Shown here: positions 53,716-64,000 of the stretch, in pieces
How the letters are laid out: every line of letters starts with the position of its first letter
How positions within the stretch are numbered: position 1 is the first letter of the stretch
NCBI RefSeq assembly: GCF_016653115.1
Contig: NZ_NHRX01000048.1
Coordinates: 49,513-113,512 of the forward strand
Length of the DNA: 64,000 nucleotides
Direction of reading: 5' to 3'
From: Rhodocyclus purpureus
GTDB lineage: Bacteria; Pseudomonadota; Gammaproteobacteria; Burkholderiales; Rhodocyclaceae
The notes under the pieces: model-generated
Told to the model about the DNA's origin: nothing
The model's input: the letters and a program-made list of their open reading frames with translations, nothing else
Database searches by the model: none
Program-made: the position numbers and the translations under genes

Positions 53716-54465
53716 CGTGTCATTGCGAGGCGCGCAGCGCCGTGGCAATCCAGTTCGTTCCTCCGTCTCCTGGCACTTGCCCGACATCCACGGCCGACCC
53801 GATGCGAGCCCTACGCACTGGATCGCCACGCCCTTCGGGCTCGCGATGACGCGTTGTGTGGATCAGCACGCCCTGTGCGGGCTCGCGATGACGCGTTGTG
53901 TGGATCAGCACGCCCTTCGGGCTCGCGATGACGCGTTGTGTGGATCGCCACGCCCTTTGGGCTCGCGATGACGCGCTGTCTGGGTCGCCACGCCTTGCCG
54001 CCTCGGTATGACACGCCGCCACCCCGTCATTGCGAGGCGCGCAGCGCCGTGGCAATCCAGTTCGTTCCTCCGTCTCCTGGCACTTGCCCGCCATCCACGG
54101 CCGACCCGATGCGAGCCCTACGCACTGGATCGCCACGCCCTTCGGGCTCGCGATGACGCGCTGTCTGGATCACCACGCCCTGTGCGGGCTCGCGATGACG
54201 CGTTGTGTGGATCACCACCCCCTGTGCGGGCTCGCGATGACGCGCTGTCTGGATCACCACGCCCTGCGGGCTCGCGATGACGCGTTGTCTGAATCGCCAC
54301 GCCTTGCCGGCTCGGTATGACGCGCCGCCACCCCGTCATTGCGAGGCGCGCAGCGCCGTGGCAATCCAGTTCGTTCCTCCGTCTCCTTGCCCTTGCCCGC
54401 CATCCACAGCCGACCTGATGCGAGCCCTACGCACTGGATCGCCACGCCCTACGTGCTCGCGATGA
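53716..54465 (+). repeat. Repeat array R7 with expanded 40-bp subunits
   Basis: Hairpin units start at 53718, 54028 and 54337. Between them run tandem 40-bp subunits (GATGACGCGTTGTGTGGATC, then AGCACGCCCT, then GGGCTCGC), five copies at 53830-54000 and four or five at 54130-54310, with the mutations GATCAG and GATCAC shared by neighbours, which shows local amplification. No conserved end module. It stops about 70 bases before the dinG-like start. Confidence 0.92.
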
Positions 54466-54539
54466 AGAGCCGCGCTTTCGGCTGCGCGTTCGCGGCGCGC
54501 TTCTGGTAGGATGCGCCGCTGCTTACCGAAGATCCTGGC

Positions 54540-56471
54540 ATGTCCTTTTCCCTCGCCGATGTCTTTTCCGAGAGCGGGCCGCTGGCCACCCGCATCCCCG
54601 GCTATCGTCCGCGTCAGCAACAGATCGAGATGTCGTCGCGCATCGCCGAGGCGATCGACGGCAACCGTGTCTTCGTCGCCGAGGCCGGCACCGGTACCGG
54701 CAAGACCTACGCCTACCTCGTCCCGGCGCTGCTCTCCGGCGGCAAGGTGATCGTCTCGACCGGAACCAAGACCCTGCAGGACCAGTTGTTCGCGCGTGAC
54801 CTCCCGACCGTGCGCACGGCGCTGAGCTCGCCGGCGCGGGTCGCGCTGCTCAAGGGCCGCGCCAACTACGTCTGCCATTACCACCTCGAACGCACGCTCG
54901 CCGAGGGCCGCTTCGTCACCCGCGCCGACGCCTCCGACGCGCAGCGCATCGCGCGCTTCGCCAAGCGGACGCTGACCGGCGACAAGGCCGAGTGCGGCGA
55001 CGTCCCCGAGAATTCGCCGGTGTGGGCGATGGTCACCTCGACGCGCGACAACTGTCTCGGCCAGGAATGTCCCGACCACGAGGAATGCTTCGTGCTGGCC
55101 GCGCGCCGCGAGGCGCTCGCCGCCGACCTCGTCGTCGTCAATCACCACCTCTTCTTCGCCGACGTGATGCTGCGCGACGAAGGCGCCGGCGAACTCCTGC
55201 CGGCGTGCAACACGGTCATCTTCGACGAGGCGCACCTGCTGCCGGAAACCGCGAGCCTCTTCTTCGGCGACAGCGTGTCGACCTCGCAGGTACTCGACCT
55301 CGTGCGCGACGCGAAGAGCGAGGCGCTGGCCGCGGCCAAGGACTGCCTCGACCTGCCGCTCGCACTCGCCGCGCTGGACAAGGCCGCGCGCGACTTCCGC
55401 CTGACGCTGCCGGTCGAGCCGGCGCGCTACGCCGCCAGCCAGCTGCTCGAACGCGAGGAATTCACCCCGGCGCTCGGCGAACTGTGCCGTCACCTCGAAA
55501 TCGTCGCCGCGATCCTGGAGACGCAGGCGCAGCGCTCCGAGGGTCTCGAGAACTGCTGGCGCCGCGCGGGCGAGGTGCTCGGCGCCTGGCGCCACTGGCA
55601 GGAGGGGGACGACCCCGAGGTGGTGCGCTGGGGCGAGACCTACACGCATGCGCTGCAGCTCAACACGACCCCCTTGCGCATCTCCGGGATCATGAAGAAG
55701 CAGATGGGTGGCCATCCGCGTGCCTGGATCTTCACTTCGGCGACGTTGGCGGTGCAGGGCAGCTTCGAGCATTACTGCCGCGAGCTGGGGCTCTACGAGG
55801 CGGAATCCGCGTGCTGGGAAAGCCCCTTCGACTACCAGCGTCAGGCGCTGCTCTACGCGCCGCCCGGCCTGCCCGACCCGAACAGCCGCGACTACACGGA
55901 AGCGACCGTCGATGCGGTCTTCCCGATCCTCCAGGCCGCCGGCGGTCGCGCCTTCTTCCTGTGCACCTCGCTGCGCGCGATGCGGCGCACGCACGAGCTG
56001 CTCGCCGAACGCCTCGAACGCGCCGGCATGGACTGCCCGCTGCTCCTGCAGGGCGAGCGCGGCAAGACCGAGCTGCTCGACAGTTTCCGCCGCCTCGGCA
56101 ACGCGATCCTGGTTGCCAGCCAGAGCTTCTGGGAGGGCGTCGACGTGCGCGGCGAGGCGCTCTCGCTGGTGGTCATCGACAAGCTGCCGTTCGCGCCGCC
56201 CGACGACCCGGTGCTCTCGGCGCGCATGGAGCGCATGCGTGCCGAGGGCCGGAACGCGTTCATGGAATACCAGCTGCCGCGCGCGGTGATCAGCGTGAAG
56301 CAGGGGGCCGGGCGGCTCATCCGCGACGAGAGCGACCGCGGCGTGCTCGTCATCTGCGACCCGCGCATGCTCAACAAACCCTACGGCAAGCGCGTCTGGC
56401 GCAGCCTGCCGCCGATGCGGCGCACGCGCGCGCTTGCCGACGCGGTCGCCTTCTTCGCCTCCCCGACATGA
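54540..56471 (+). CDS. DinG/YoaA-type ATP-dependent DNA helicase (XPD-like, 4Fe-4S)
   Basis: A 643-residue 5'-3' superfamily 2 helicase. Walker A AEAGTGTGKTYAYLVPALL near 46-64. Four cysteines for an iron-sulfur cluster: NYVCHYHLER near 108-117, then CLGQECPDHEECF near 177-189. VFDEAHLLP-like box (TVIFDEAHLLPETA) near 226-239, then VASQSFWEGVDVRGEAL and KQGAGRLIRDESDRG near the end. Closest to YoaA, which acts with HolC at stalled forks, or DinG. The stop overlaps the following ATP-grasp-like gene by four bases. Confidence 0.93.
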   Translation: MSFSLADVFSESGPLATRIPGYRPRQQQIEMSSRIAEAIDGNRVFVAEAGTGTGKTYAYLVPALLSGGKVIVSTGTKTLQDQLFARDLPTVRTALSSPARVALLKGRANYVCHYHLERTLAEGRFVTRADASDAQRIARFAKRTLTGDKAECGDVPENSPVWAMVTSTRDNCLGQECPDHEECFVLAARREALAADLVVVNHHLFFADVMLRDEGAGELLPACNTVIFDEAHLLPETASLFFGDSVSTSQVLDLVRDAKSEALAAAKDCLDLPLALAALDKAARDFRLTLPVEPARYAASQLLEREEFTPALGELCRHLEIVAAILETQAQRSEGLENCWRRAGEVLGAWRHWQEGDDPEVVRWGETYTHALQLNTTPLRISGIMKKQMGGHPRAWIFTSATLAVQGSFEHYCRELGLYEAESACWESPFDYQRQALLYAPPGLPDPNSRDYTEATVDAVFPILQAAGGRAFFLCTSLRAMRRTHELLAERLERAGMDCPLLLQGERGKTELLDSFRRLGNAILVASQSFWEGVDVRGEALSLVVIDKLPFAPPDDPVLSARMERMRAEGRNAFMEYQLPRAVISVKQGAGRLIRDESDRGVLVICDPRMLNKPYGKRVWRSLPPMRRTRALADAVAFFASPT

Positions 56472-57829
56472 ACACGAACCTTTCCGCGGAGTCTGCCGAC
56501 TCCGCCAACTCTGCCGAATCCACCGACGCCGGCAGCGTGCTGGCTCGGGCGCTCAACCACGACTGTCCGTGCCCGACACTCGACCTAGCCCAACTGCCCG
56601 CGGCGATGGCGGCGCTGCTGCCGGGCGCTGTTGCGGAAGACGAGCTGCCGCGCCTCCTTGCGCAGCAGCCGCTGCTCTTCTCGGCGTTGTGCGCGCATGT
56701 CGGCGAGGCGGACCTTGAGCGCATGCAGGCGGCGGTCGGCGCGATCGAGCGTGTCGTCGCCAACCCGGCCTTCCAGGCTGCTGCACTCGCGCGTGCGCCG
56801 GAGATCGCGCAACTGCCGCAGCGTGCCGCCGGGGTGTTCTTCGGCTACGACTTCCACCTGGGCGAGGACGGGCCGCGCCTGATCGAGATCAACACCAACG
56901 CCGGCGGCGGGCTGCTCAACGCGCTGCTGGCGGCGCTGCCGCGCACGGCCTGCGCGCATGTCGCGCCTGGCGCTGCACTGGAGGCGGCGATCACGGCCGT
57001 GAACGCGCAGGCAGCCGGCCTGCCGGAGCGCTTCATCGCCATGTTCCGCGAGGAATGGCGGCTCGCGCGCGGCGAGCGGCCGCTGGTGCGCGTCGCCATC
57101 GTCGACGACGTACCCGACGAGCAGTTCCTCGCTGCCGAGTTTGCCGTCTGCCGCCGCCTGTTCGCGAGCGCTGGCATCGACGCGCTCATCGCCGATCCGT
57201 CAGAGCTGCACTTTGCCGACGGTGTCCTCAGCTGCCGTGGCCAGCGCATCGACCTCGTCTATAACCGCCTGACCGACTTCGACCTGTCGGCCCCCGAGCA
57301 CGCCGCACTGCGCGCCGCGTACCTTGCCGATGCGGTGGTGCTGACGCCGCATCCGCGGGCGCACGCGCTCTACGCCGACAAGCGCAACCTGTGCCTGCTC
57401 TCCGACGGCGACTGGCTCGCCGCCGCCGGCGTCGCCCCTGCCGACCGCGAACTGCTCGCCGCGGTCGTCCCGCGCACCCTGTTGGTCGCGCCCGAGGACG
57501 CCGAAACCTTCTGGAACGAGCGCCGTCGCTACTTCTTCAAGCCCTTCGGCGGCTACGCCGGCCGCGCGACCTACCGCGGCGACAAGCTGACCAAACGCGT
57601 GTTCGCCGAGATCGCCGGCGGCGGCTACGTCGCGCAGGAACTGGCGTCCCCCTCGTCGCGCCGGGTCCTCGTCGACGGCGAGGTGCGCGAGCTCAAGCTC
57701 GACCTGCGCCTCTACGTCTACCAGGGCGAAGTCCAGCTCGCCGCCGCGCGCCTCTACCAGGGACAGACCACCAACTTCCGCACCCCGGGCGGCGGCTTCG
57801 CCCCGGTGATCGCCCTGGCCGGAACTTGA
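56468..57829 (+). CDS. ATP-grasp-like protein of unknown substrate
   Basis: A 453-residue protein. FHLGEDGPRLIEINTNAGGG near 133-152 and YFFKPFGGYAGRATYRGDKL near 355-374 look like ATP-grasp motifs; YVAQELASPSSRR and ELKLDLRLYVYQGEVQLA follow. Order and length resemble glutathionylspermidine-synthase-like or circularly permuted ATP-grasp proteins, but the substrate is not predictable. The start at 56468 overlaps the helicase stop (ATGA), so they are co-translated. A frame open far upstream overlaps the helicase and is a shadow. The 3' end is followed by array R8 and then by a diverged copy of its own last 40 bases (58322-58361). Confidence 0.8.
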   Translation: MNTNLSAESADSANSAESTDAGSVLARALNHDCPCPTLDLAQLPAAMAALLPGAVAEDELPRLLAQQPLLFSALCAHVGEADLERMQAAVGAIERVVANPAFQAAALARAPEIAQLPQRAAGVFFGYDFHLGEDGPRLIEINTNAGGGLLNALLAALPRTACAHVAPGAALEAAITAVNAQAAGLPERFIAMFREEWRLARGERPLVRVAIVDDVPDEQFLAAEFAVCRRLFASAGIDALIADPSELHFADGVLSCRGQRIDLVYNRLTDFDLSAPEHAALRAAYLADAVVLTPHPRAHALYADKRNLCLLSDGDWLAAAGVAPADRELLAAVVPRTLLVAPEDAETFWNERRRYFFKPFGGYAGRATYRGDKLTKRVFAEIAGGGYVAQELASPSSRRVLVDGEVRELKLDLRLYVYQGEVQLAAARLYQGQTTNFRTPGGGFAPVIALAGT

Positions 57830-57865
57830 GCAGGGAGTCGGGTTACGCTTCGCGAACCCGACGCG

Positions 57866-58287
57866 ACTGGATTGCCACGGCGCTACGCGCCTCGTAATGA
57901 CGGCAGTGCCAGGAGTGCATGGAGAGGGGCTGAGAGCGTAACCGTCATCGCGAGCCCGCAGGGCGTGGCGATCCAGTGCGCAGGCCTCGCATCGGATCGC
58001 CCGAGTTGGCGAGACCGCGAAGCTGGAAGAACGAACTGGATTGCCACGGCGCTGCGCGCCTCGCAATGACGGATAGCGACGCGTCATCCGGGCCCGCAGC
58101 GCGCGATCGAGACAACGCGTCATCGCGAGCCGGCAAGGCGTGGCGATCGAGACAACGCGTCATCGCGAGCCCGCAGGGCGTGGCGATCCAGTGCGTAGGT
58201 CTCGCATCGGGTCGCCCGAGTTGGCGAGGCCGCGAAACTTGAAGGACGAACTGGATCGCCACGGCGCTACGCGCCTCGCAATGACTG
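57866..58287 (-). repeat. Repeat array R8 (minus orientation)
   Basis: Two full hairpin units (arms at about 57867-57902 with 57942-57975, and 58037-58072 with 58160-58193) plus two degenerate 40-bp subunits at 58075-58160 and a final arm ending 58287. It lies between the end of the ATP-grasp-like gene and a diverged copy of that end plus a terminator. Confidence 0.9.
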
Positions 58288-58321
58288 GATAGCGGCGCCT
58301 CATCCGACAAAGAATCCCACG

Positions 58322-58379
58322 GCAGCCTTCGGCCCGGTGATCGCCCTGGCAGGAACTTAAGACCCGTCCGGAGGGTCTT
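58322..58379 (+). terminator. Duplicated gene end (58322-58361) and rho-independent terminator (58359-58379)
   Basis: GGTGATCGCCCTGGCAGGAA and its surroundings repeat the last codons of the ATP-grasp-like gene (57796-57833), about 35 of 40 bases identical, ending in TAA instead of TGA. The stop leads directly into AAGACCC, GTCCGGA, GGGTCTT and GTATTT, a good intrinsic terminator. It looks like the original end of that gene or of a paralogue, now separated by array R8. Confidence 0.7.
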
Positions 58380-58404
58380 GTATTTAGCTCGCCCACCTTG
58401 ATCT

Positions 58405-58494
58405 GGCCTTGATTCGGGCCTTCCTGCCCTCCCACGAGATTCCACCTTGCTGCGGGAGTGCTTTTCGTGGGAGCGGCGGCAGCCGCGAATGGGC
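58405..58494. repeat. Two inverted REP-like elements
   Basis: 58405-58438 (minus: CTCGTGGGAGGGCAGGAAGG then CCCGAATCAAGGCC) and 58465-58494 (plus: TCGTGGGAGCGGCGGCAGCC then GCGAATGGGC). Same small family as 35598-35712. Confidence 0.65.
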
Positions 58495-58547
58495 ATCAAT
58501 TACCGCGGCGGCGTAATTAAACCTCCTGAACCCCCGGAACTGTCTGC

Positions 58548-59759
58548 ATGGCATTGATTTCCCTGGAAGAAATGACGGCGAAGAAGATCCCGCCGGAGAC
58601 CTTTTCGCTGTTCGCGCTCGGATTCCGGCCGTTCTACCTGCTCGCCGCGCTGTTCGGCGCGATCGCGGTGCCGGCCTGGGCGCTGGTCTGGTCGGGCGTG
58701 CTCACGACGCCGATCCCGGGGATGTGGTGGCACGCGCACGAGATGATCTTCGGCTTCGCCGCCGCCGTCATCGTCGGCTTCCTGTTCACCGCCGGCAAGG
58801 CGTGGACCGGGCAGCCGACGCCGACCGGATCGCGGCTGGCGGCGCTGGCCGGGCTGTGGCTCGCCGGGCGGCTGGCGATGGCCTTTTCCGACGGGACCTG
58901 GGTGGCGCTGGTCGACGTCGCCTTCCTGCCGACCTGTGCGGCGATCTTCGTCGGCGTCCTCCTGCGCGCGAAGAGCCGGGTCAATTACTTCATCGGCGGG
59001 CTGCTCACCACCCTCGGGCTCCTCAACCTCGTCTTCCACCTCGCCCGCTTGGACGTGATCGCGCTCGACCCGATGACGGTGCTGCACGCGGCGCTGGCGC
59101 TGATCGTGCTGCTGGAGACGATCATCGCCGGGCGCGTCGTCCCCAATTTCACGGCCAGCGCGATCCGCGGCGTCAGGCAATGGCGCAACAAGCGTGTCGA
59201 TCTCGCCGCGATCGCGCTGACGGGACTGGCGCTGGCGCTGTGGGCTGGGGAGGTCGGTAGCTGGGGCGGGTTCGCCGGGCGGACGCTGGCGGCCGGACTC
59301 GCCGTCGTCGCCGCCGCGCTGCAGATCGCGCGCACGCTCGGCTGGAACACCTGGGCGACGCGCAGCAATCCACTGCTCTGGATCCTGCACCTCTCGCACC
59401 TGTGGATTCCGGTCGGCCTCCTGCTGCTTGCGGCGACCGAGTGGCAGTTCCTCCCGCGCTCGGCGGGCGTGCATGCGCTGGCCATCGGCGCCACCGGCGG
59501 CCTCATCATCGGCATGATCACGCGCACCGCGCTCGGCCATACCGGCCGCTGGCTGGTCGCCGGGCCGGTCGAGACGACGGCCTACGTGCTGGTGCATTGC
59601 GCGGCGCTGGCGCGGGTGCTGACCCTCGCCGTGATCCCGGTCGCCGCCAAGGCCGGCGTCCATCTCGCCGCGACCCTGTGGTGCGTGGCCTTCCTGCTCT
59701 ACTTCTGGCGCTACCGCCCGTTCCTGATGCGCGCGCGCGCCGACGGCAAGCCGGGCTGA
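58548..59759 (+). CDS. nnrS: NnrS family membrane protein
   Basis: A 403-residue protein with about 12 hydrophobic segments. Family sequences: LFALGFRPFYLLAALFGAI near 20-38, MWWHAHEMIFGFAAAVIVGF near 59-78, and the late MITRTALGHTGRWL. NnrS is a heme- and copper-binding inner-membrane protein linked to denitrification and NO stress in Proteobacteria; conserved His such as in WWHAHEM probably bind metal. The ATG at 58548 lacks a good ribosome binding site; the ATG at 58572 with GGAAGAA is an alternative. No NnrR/FNR-type box is evident nearby. Confidence 0.93.
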   Translation: MALISLEEMTAKKIPPETFSLFALGFRPFYLLAALFGAIAVPAWALVWSGVLTTPIPGMWWHAHEMIFGFAAAVIVGFLFTAGKAWTGQPTPTGSRLAALAGLWLAGRLAMAFSDGTWVALVDVAFLPTCAAIFVGVLLRAKSRVNYFIGGLLTTLGLLNLVFHLARLDVIALDPMTVLHAALALIVLLETIIAGRVVPNFTASAIRGVRQWRNKRVDLAAIALTGLALALWAGEVGSWGGFAGRTLAAGLAVVAAALQIARTLGWNTWATRSNPLLWILHLSHLWIPVGLLLLAATEWQFLPRSAGVHALAIGATGGLIIGMITRTALGHTGRWLVAGPVETTAYVLVHCAALARVLTLAVIPVAAKAGVHLAATLWCVAFLLYFWRYRPFLMRARADGKPG

Positions 59760-59787
59760 ACGTTGCTGACCCGGGCTGAACCTCGCT

Positions 59788-62679
<2,892 letters not shown>

Positions 62680-63158
62680 GATCCTTGTCCGAAAACGTCG
62701 CCGGTGGTGACGACGATGACATGCAGGATACGAAGAAGAGGGGGAGGGGGCAAGCGCCCGGCGGGGGCGAGTTGAATGCTATGTCGACTGCGTCGTCGTC
62801 ACTTAGCGCCCGCGAGCTCAGCGCATCAGGCGAAAGCGCCCCGATAATCCGGACCTTCTCCGCACCGACTGCACCAGCAGGTGGGATTCCGTTCTTCTTT
62901 CCAGGAACCTGATGCTTGTCACGGATGCGAGCGCGCAAAAGCGTCCGGTCAGGCAGGGGAACTCGTGATATGACTGGTGATCAGCTTGTTTGGCGTGATG
63001 CCATAATTCATTGATGTGTCGTTGAACCAATTCAGTAACATGCAAGCCGCAGCCGACCTGTCTGTCAGTCGTGGAAGATGTTTACTTCCCGTTTTGACGT
63101 ATACTTTGAGTTATGCTAATAAAATAAATTTGCACCCACTGAACTCGGAAATCCATAG
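62680..63158. other. Intergenic stretch with promoter near its right end
   Basis: No gene recognised. Composition shifts from GC-rich to AT-rich at about 62900, and a promoter is predicted at 63094-63122. Confidence 0.5.
63094..63122 (+). promoter_or_regulatory. Predicted sigma-70 promoter of the peptidoglycan-binding protein gene
   Basis: TTGACG at 63094-63099, a 17-base spacer and TAATAA at 63117-63122, 37 bases before the ATG at 63159, in an AT-rich stretch. Confidence 0.6.
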
Positions 63159-63884
63159 ATGGCGGGCTCACGCAAACCAGGTCCAGTTGGCCTTTCTGGT
63201 GGGGCTGAGGACCTTAACGACGGGACCATGATCCGAGCGTTGTCCCCTCGGCCAGGCCACATCGGCAGCGATCTCCTTTCGACCAGAGGTCAGCATCATC
63301 CTGCCTCGCTAACTTTGATGCCGCTTGGGGCAGCACGCCGAAAGTCCTCGACAGCAGCAGTTCAAGTGCTGCAGCAGGGAAGCCGAGGTTCGGAGGTGAA
63401 GAAGCTCCAACGGCAGCTGAACGTGCGCTTGCTCCCCTCTCCCAATCTGACGGTTGATGGAATCTTTGGTAGCATCACCCAGCAAGCTGTTCTGCAATAT
63501 CAGAAGGGCGTTTCAATTGTCGCTGACGGCGTGGTAGGCAAGCAAACGTGGTATCACCTGCTGAAAGGCGACAAGGCCACAATCCTTCAAGCACCCAATA
63601 CCGCACGCAGTGCAGCGGGAGCGTCACCAACGGGGACAAGTTCGACAATACGGCAATCACTGAGAGCCGCACCGACTCCCGCTCCTCCTGAGAGCATTTG
63701 GGAGTTGCCTATCGAAAAGAAGCTGCTCACCGTTCTCGAACGAGTTCCGTCGAGATTGCCGGGCAGAGCGCGGGACGAGTTCACTGCACTTCTCCAGCTT
63801 GAGAATCTCGCTTTGTCTCTGGCGATCATCGCCGGTTTTTGTCTGCTGAGTGGCGGCACAGCACTGCTTCTAGGGAAGCACTGA
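63159..63884 (+). pseudogene. Peptidoglycan-binding-domain protein, truncated by an IS5-family insertion
   Basis: 241 residues remain. PG_binding_1 domain at about 68-137 (LQQGSRGSEVKKLQRQLNVR, LTVDGIFGSITQQAVLQYQK, then VVGKQTWYHLL). A linker and a helical region follow (IEKKLLTVLERVPSRLPGRA, FTALLQLENLALSLAIIAGF), a segment type that in other proteins leads into larger toxin- or effector-like C-termini. The last codons (GGG AAG CAC TGA) coincide with the left tip of an IS, so the true C-terminus is lost. No signal peptide. GGAAAT precedes the ATG at 63159. The original function was probably delivery or binding at the cell wall. Confidence 0.7.
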
Positions 63885-64000
63885 TTTAATCGAAACCAGC
63901 CGACGCCTGCCGTCGGCAGCCGCTCTTTGAGATAATGACGCCCTGCCTCACGCTCGTGACCGACCATGCAAGCCACCTTCTCCGAACTTGAGTACAGCGC
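63873..64000 (+). mobile_element. Left end of an IS5-family insertion sequence (continues past window)
   Basis: From GGGAAGCACTGATTTAATCG the sequence has the form of IS5-group ends, followed by TTGAGATAATGACGCCCTGC and a start codon 93 bases in. The right end and target duplication lie outside the window. Confidence 0.7.
63966..64000 (+). CDS. IS5-family transposase, first 11 codons only
   Basis: MQATFSELEYS is visible before the window ends. The pattern MQ-x-x-F-x-x-x-E-Y is the usual beginning of one IS5 subgroup of DDE transposases. It starts where expected relative to the IS end. Confidence 0.65.
   Translation, partial: MQATFSELEYS

Noticed and set aside
54992..56467. Upstream extension of the ATP-grasp-like gene by 492 codons
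   Set aside because: It overlaps the helicase gene in another frame and is Arg/Ala-rich shadow; the ATG overlapping the helicase stop is the natural start.

Overview
This is a high-GC chromosomal window. It is most consistent with a betaproteobacterium, possibly of the Rhodocyclales. The gene order rpsF-priB-rpsR-rplI followed by dnaB, the assimilatory sulfate operon (sulfite reductase, DUF934, an iron-sulfur cysH, cysD, cysN) with a divergent CysB-type regulator, and an nnrS gene all fit that group. The assignment rests on gene content and style, not on a marker gene comparison.

Layout. At 1-1568 lies a truncated membrane sensor. From 1.6 to 6.0 kb two large tandem repeat arrays in opposite orientation flank wrbA. 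From 6.0 to 10.0 kb are a DODA-type dioxygenase, an inositol-phosphatase-type hisN, a candidate toxin-antitoxin pair with an ADP-ribosyltransferase-like toxin, a broken second antitoxin, and a GNAT-Rnk fusion. From 10.7 to 14.2 kb is a RIT element: three overlapping tyrosine recombinases between matching inverted repeats. From 14.7 to 32.2 kb is a putative defence island. It contains an SF2 helicase with a C-terminal nuclease-like motif, an IS1634-family insertion with a 6-bp target duplication, two coupled DUF262 genes (one with an HNH motif), and a methyltransferase coupled to two PLD-helicase-DUF3427 genes, one of which carries an S24-like domain. A hemerythrin follows.

At 33.4-35.8 kb is a small AT-rich foreign island. 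It encodes an Ala/Gly/Ser-rich 538-residue protein with its own promoter and is followed by a group II intron remnant. From 35.8 to 42.2 kb is the cys operon, and from 43.0 to 49.8 kb the ribosomal and dnaB cluster, which is interrupted by a repeat array and two exported-protein genes. From 49.8 to 59.8 kb are a transglutaminase-like protein without its catalytic cysteine, phoH-like, a Bcp-type peroxiredoxin, a DinG/YoaA helicase coupled to an ATP-grasp-like gene, and nnrS. From 59.8 to 62.7 kb is an ACP-AMP ligase-PlsC fusion. The window ends in a peptidoglycan-binding protein gene cut by the left end of an IS5-family element.

The most unusual feature is a dispersed repeat family present as at least eight arrays. 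Its core is a long imperfect hairpin (arms of about 35 bp) reiterated in tandem at 155-bp or 173-bp periods, with an inner 40-bp subunit that expands independently. Several arrays share conserved left-end and right-end sequences, so they look like discrete units that have spread. The other main candidates for new biology are the twin PLD-helicase system and the silk-like protein island.
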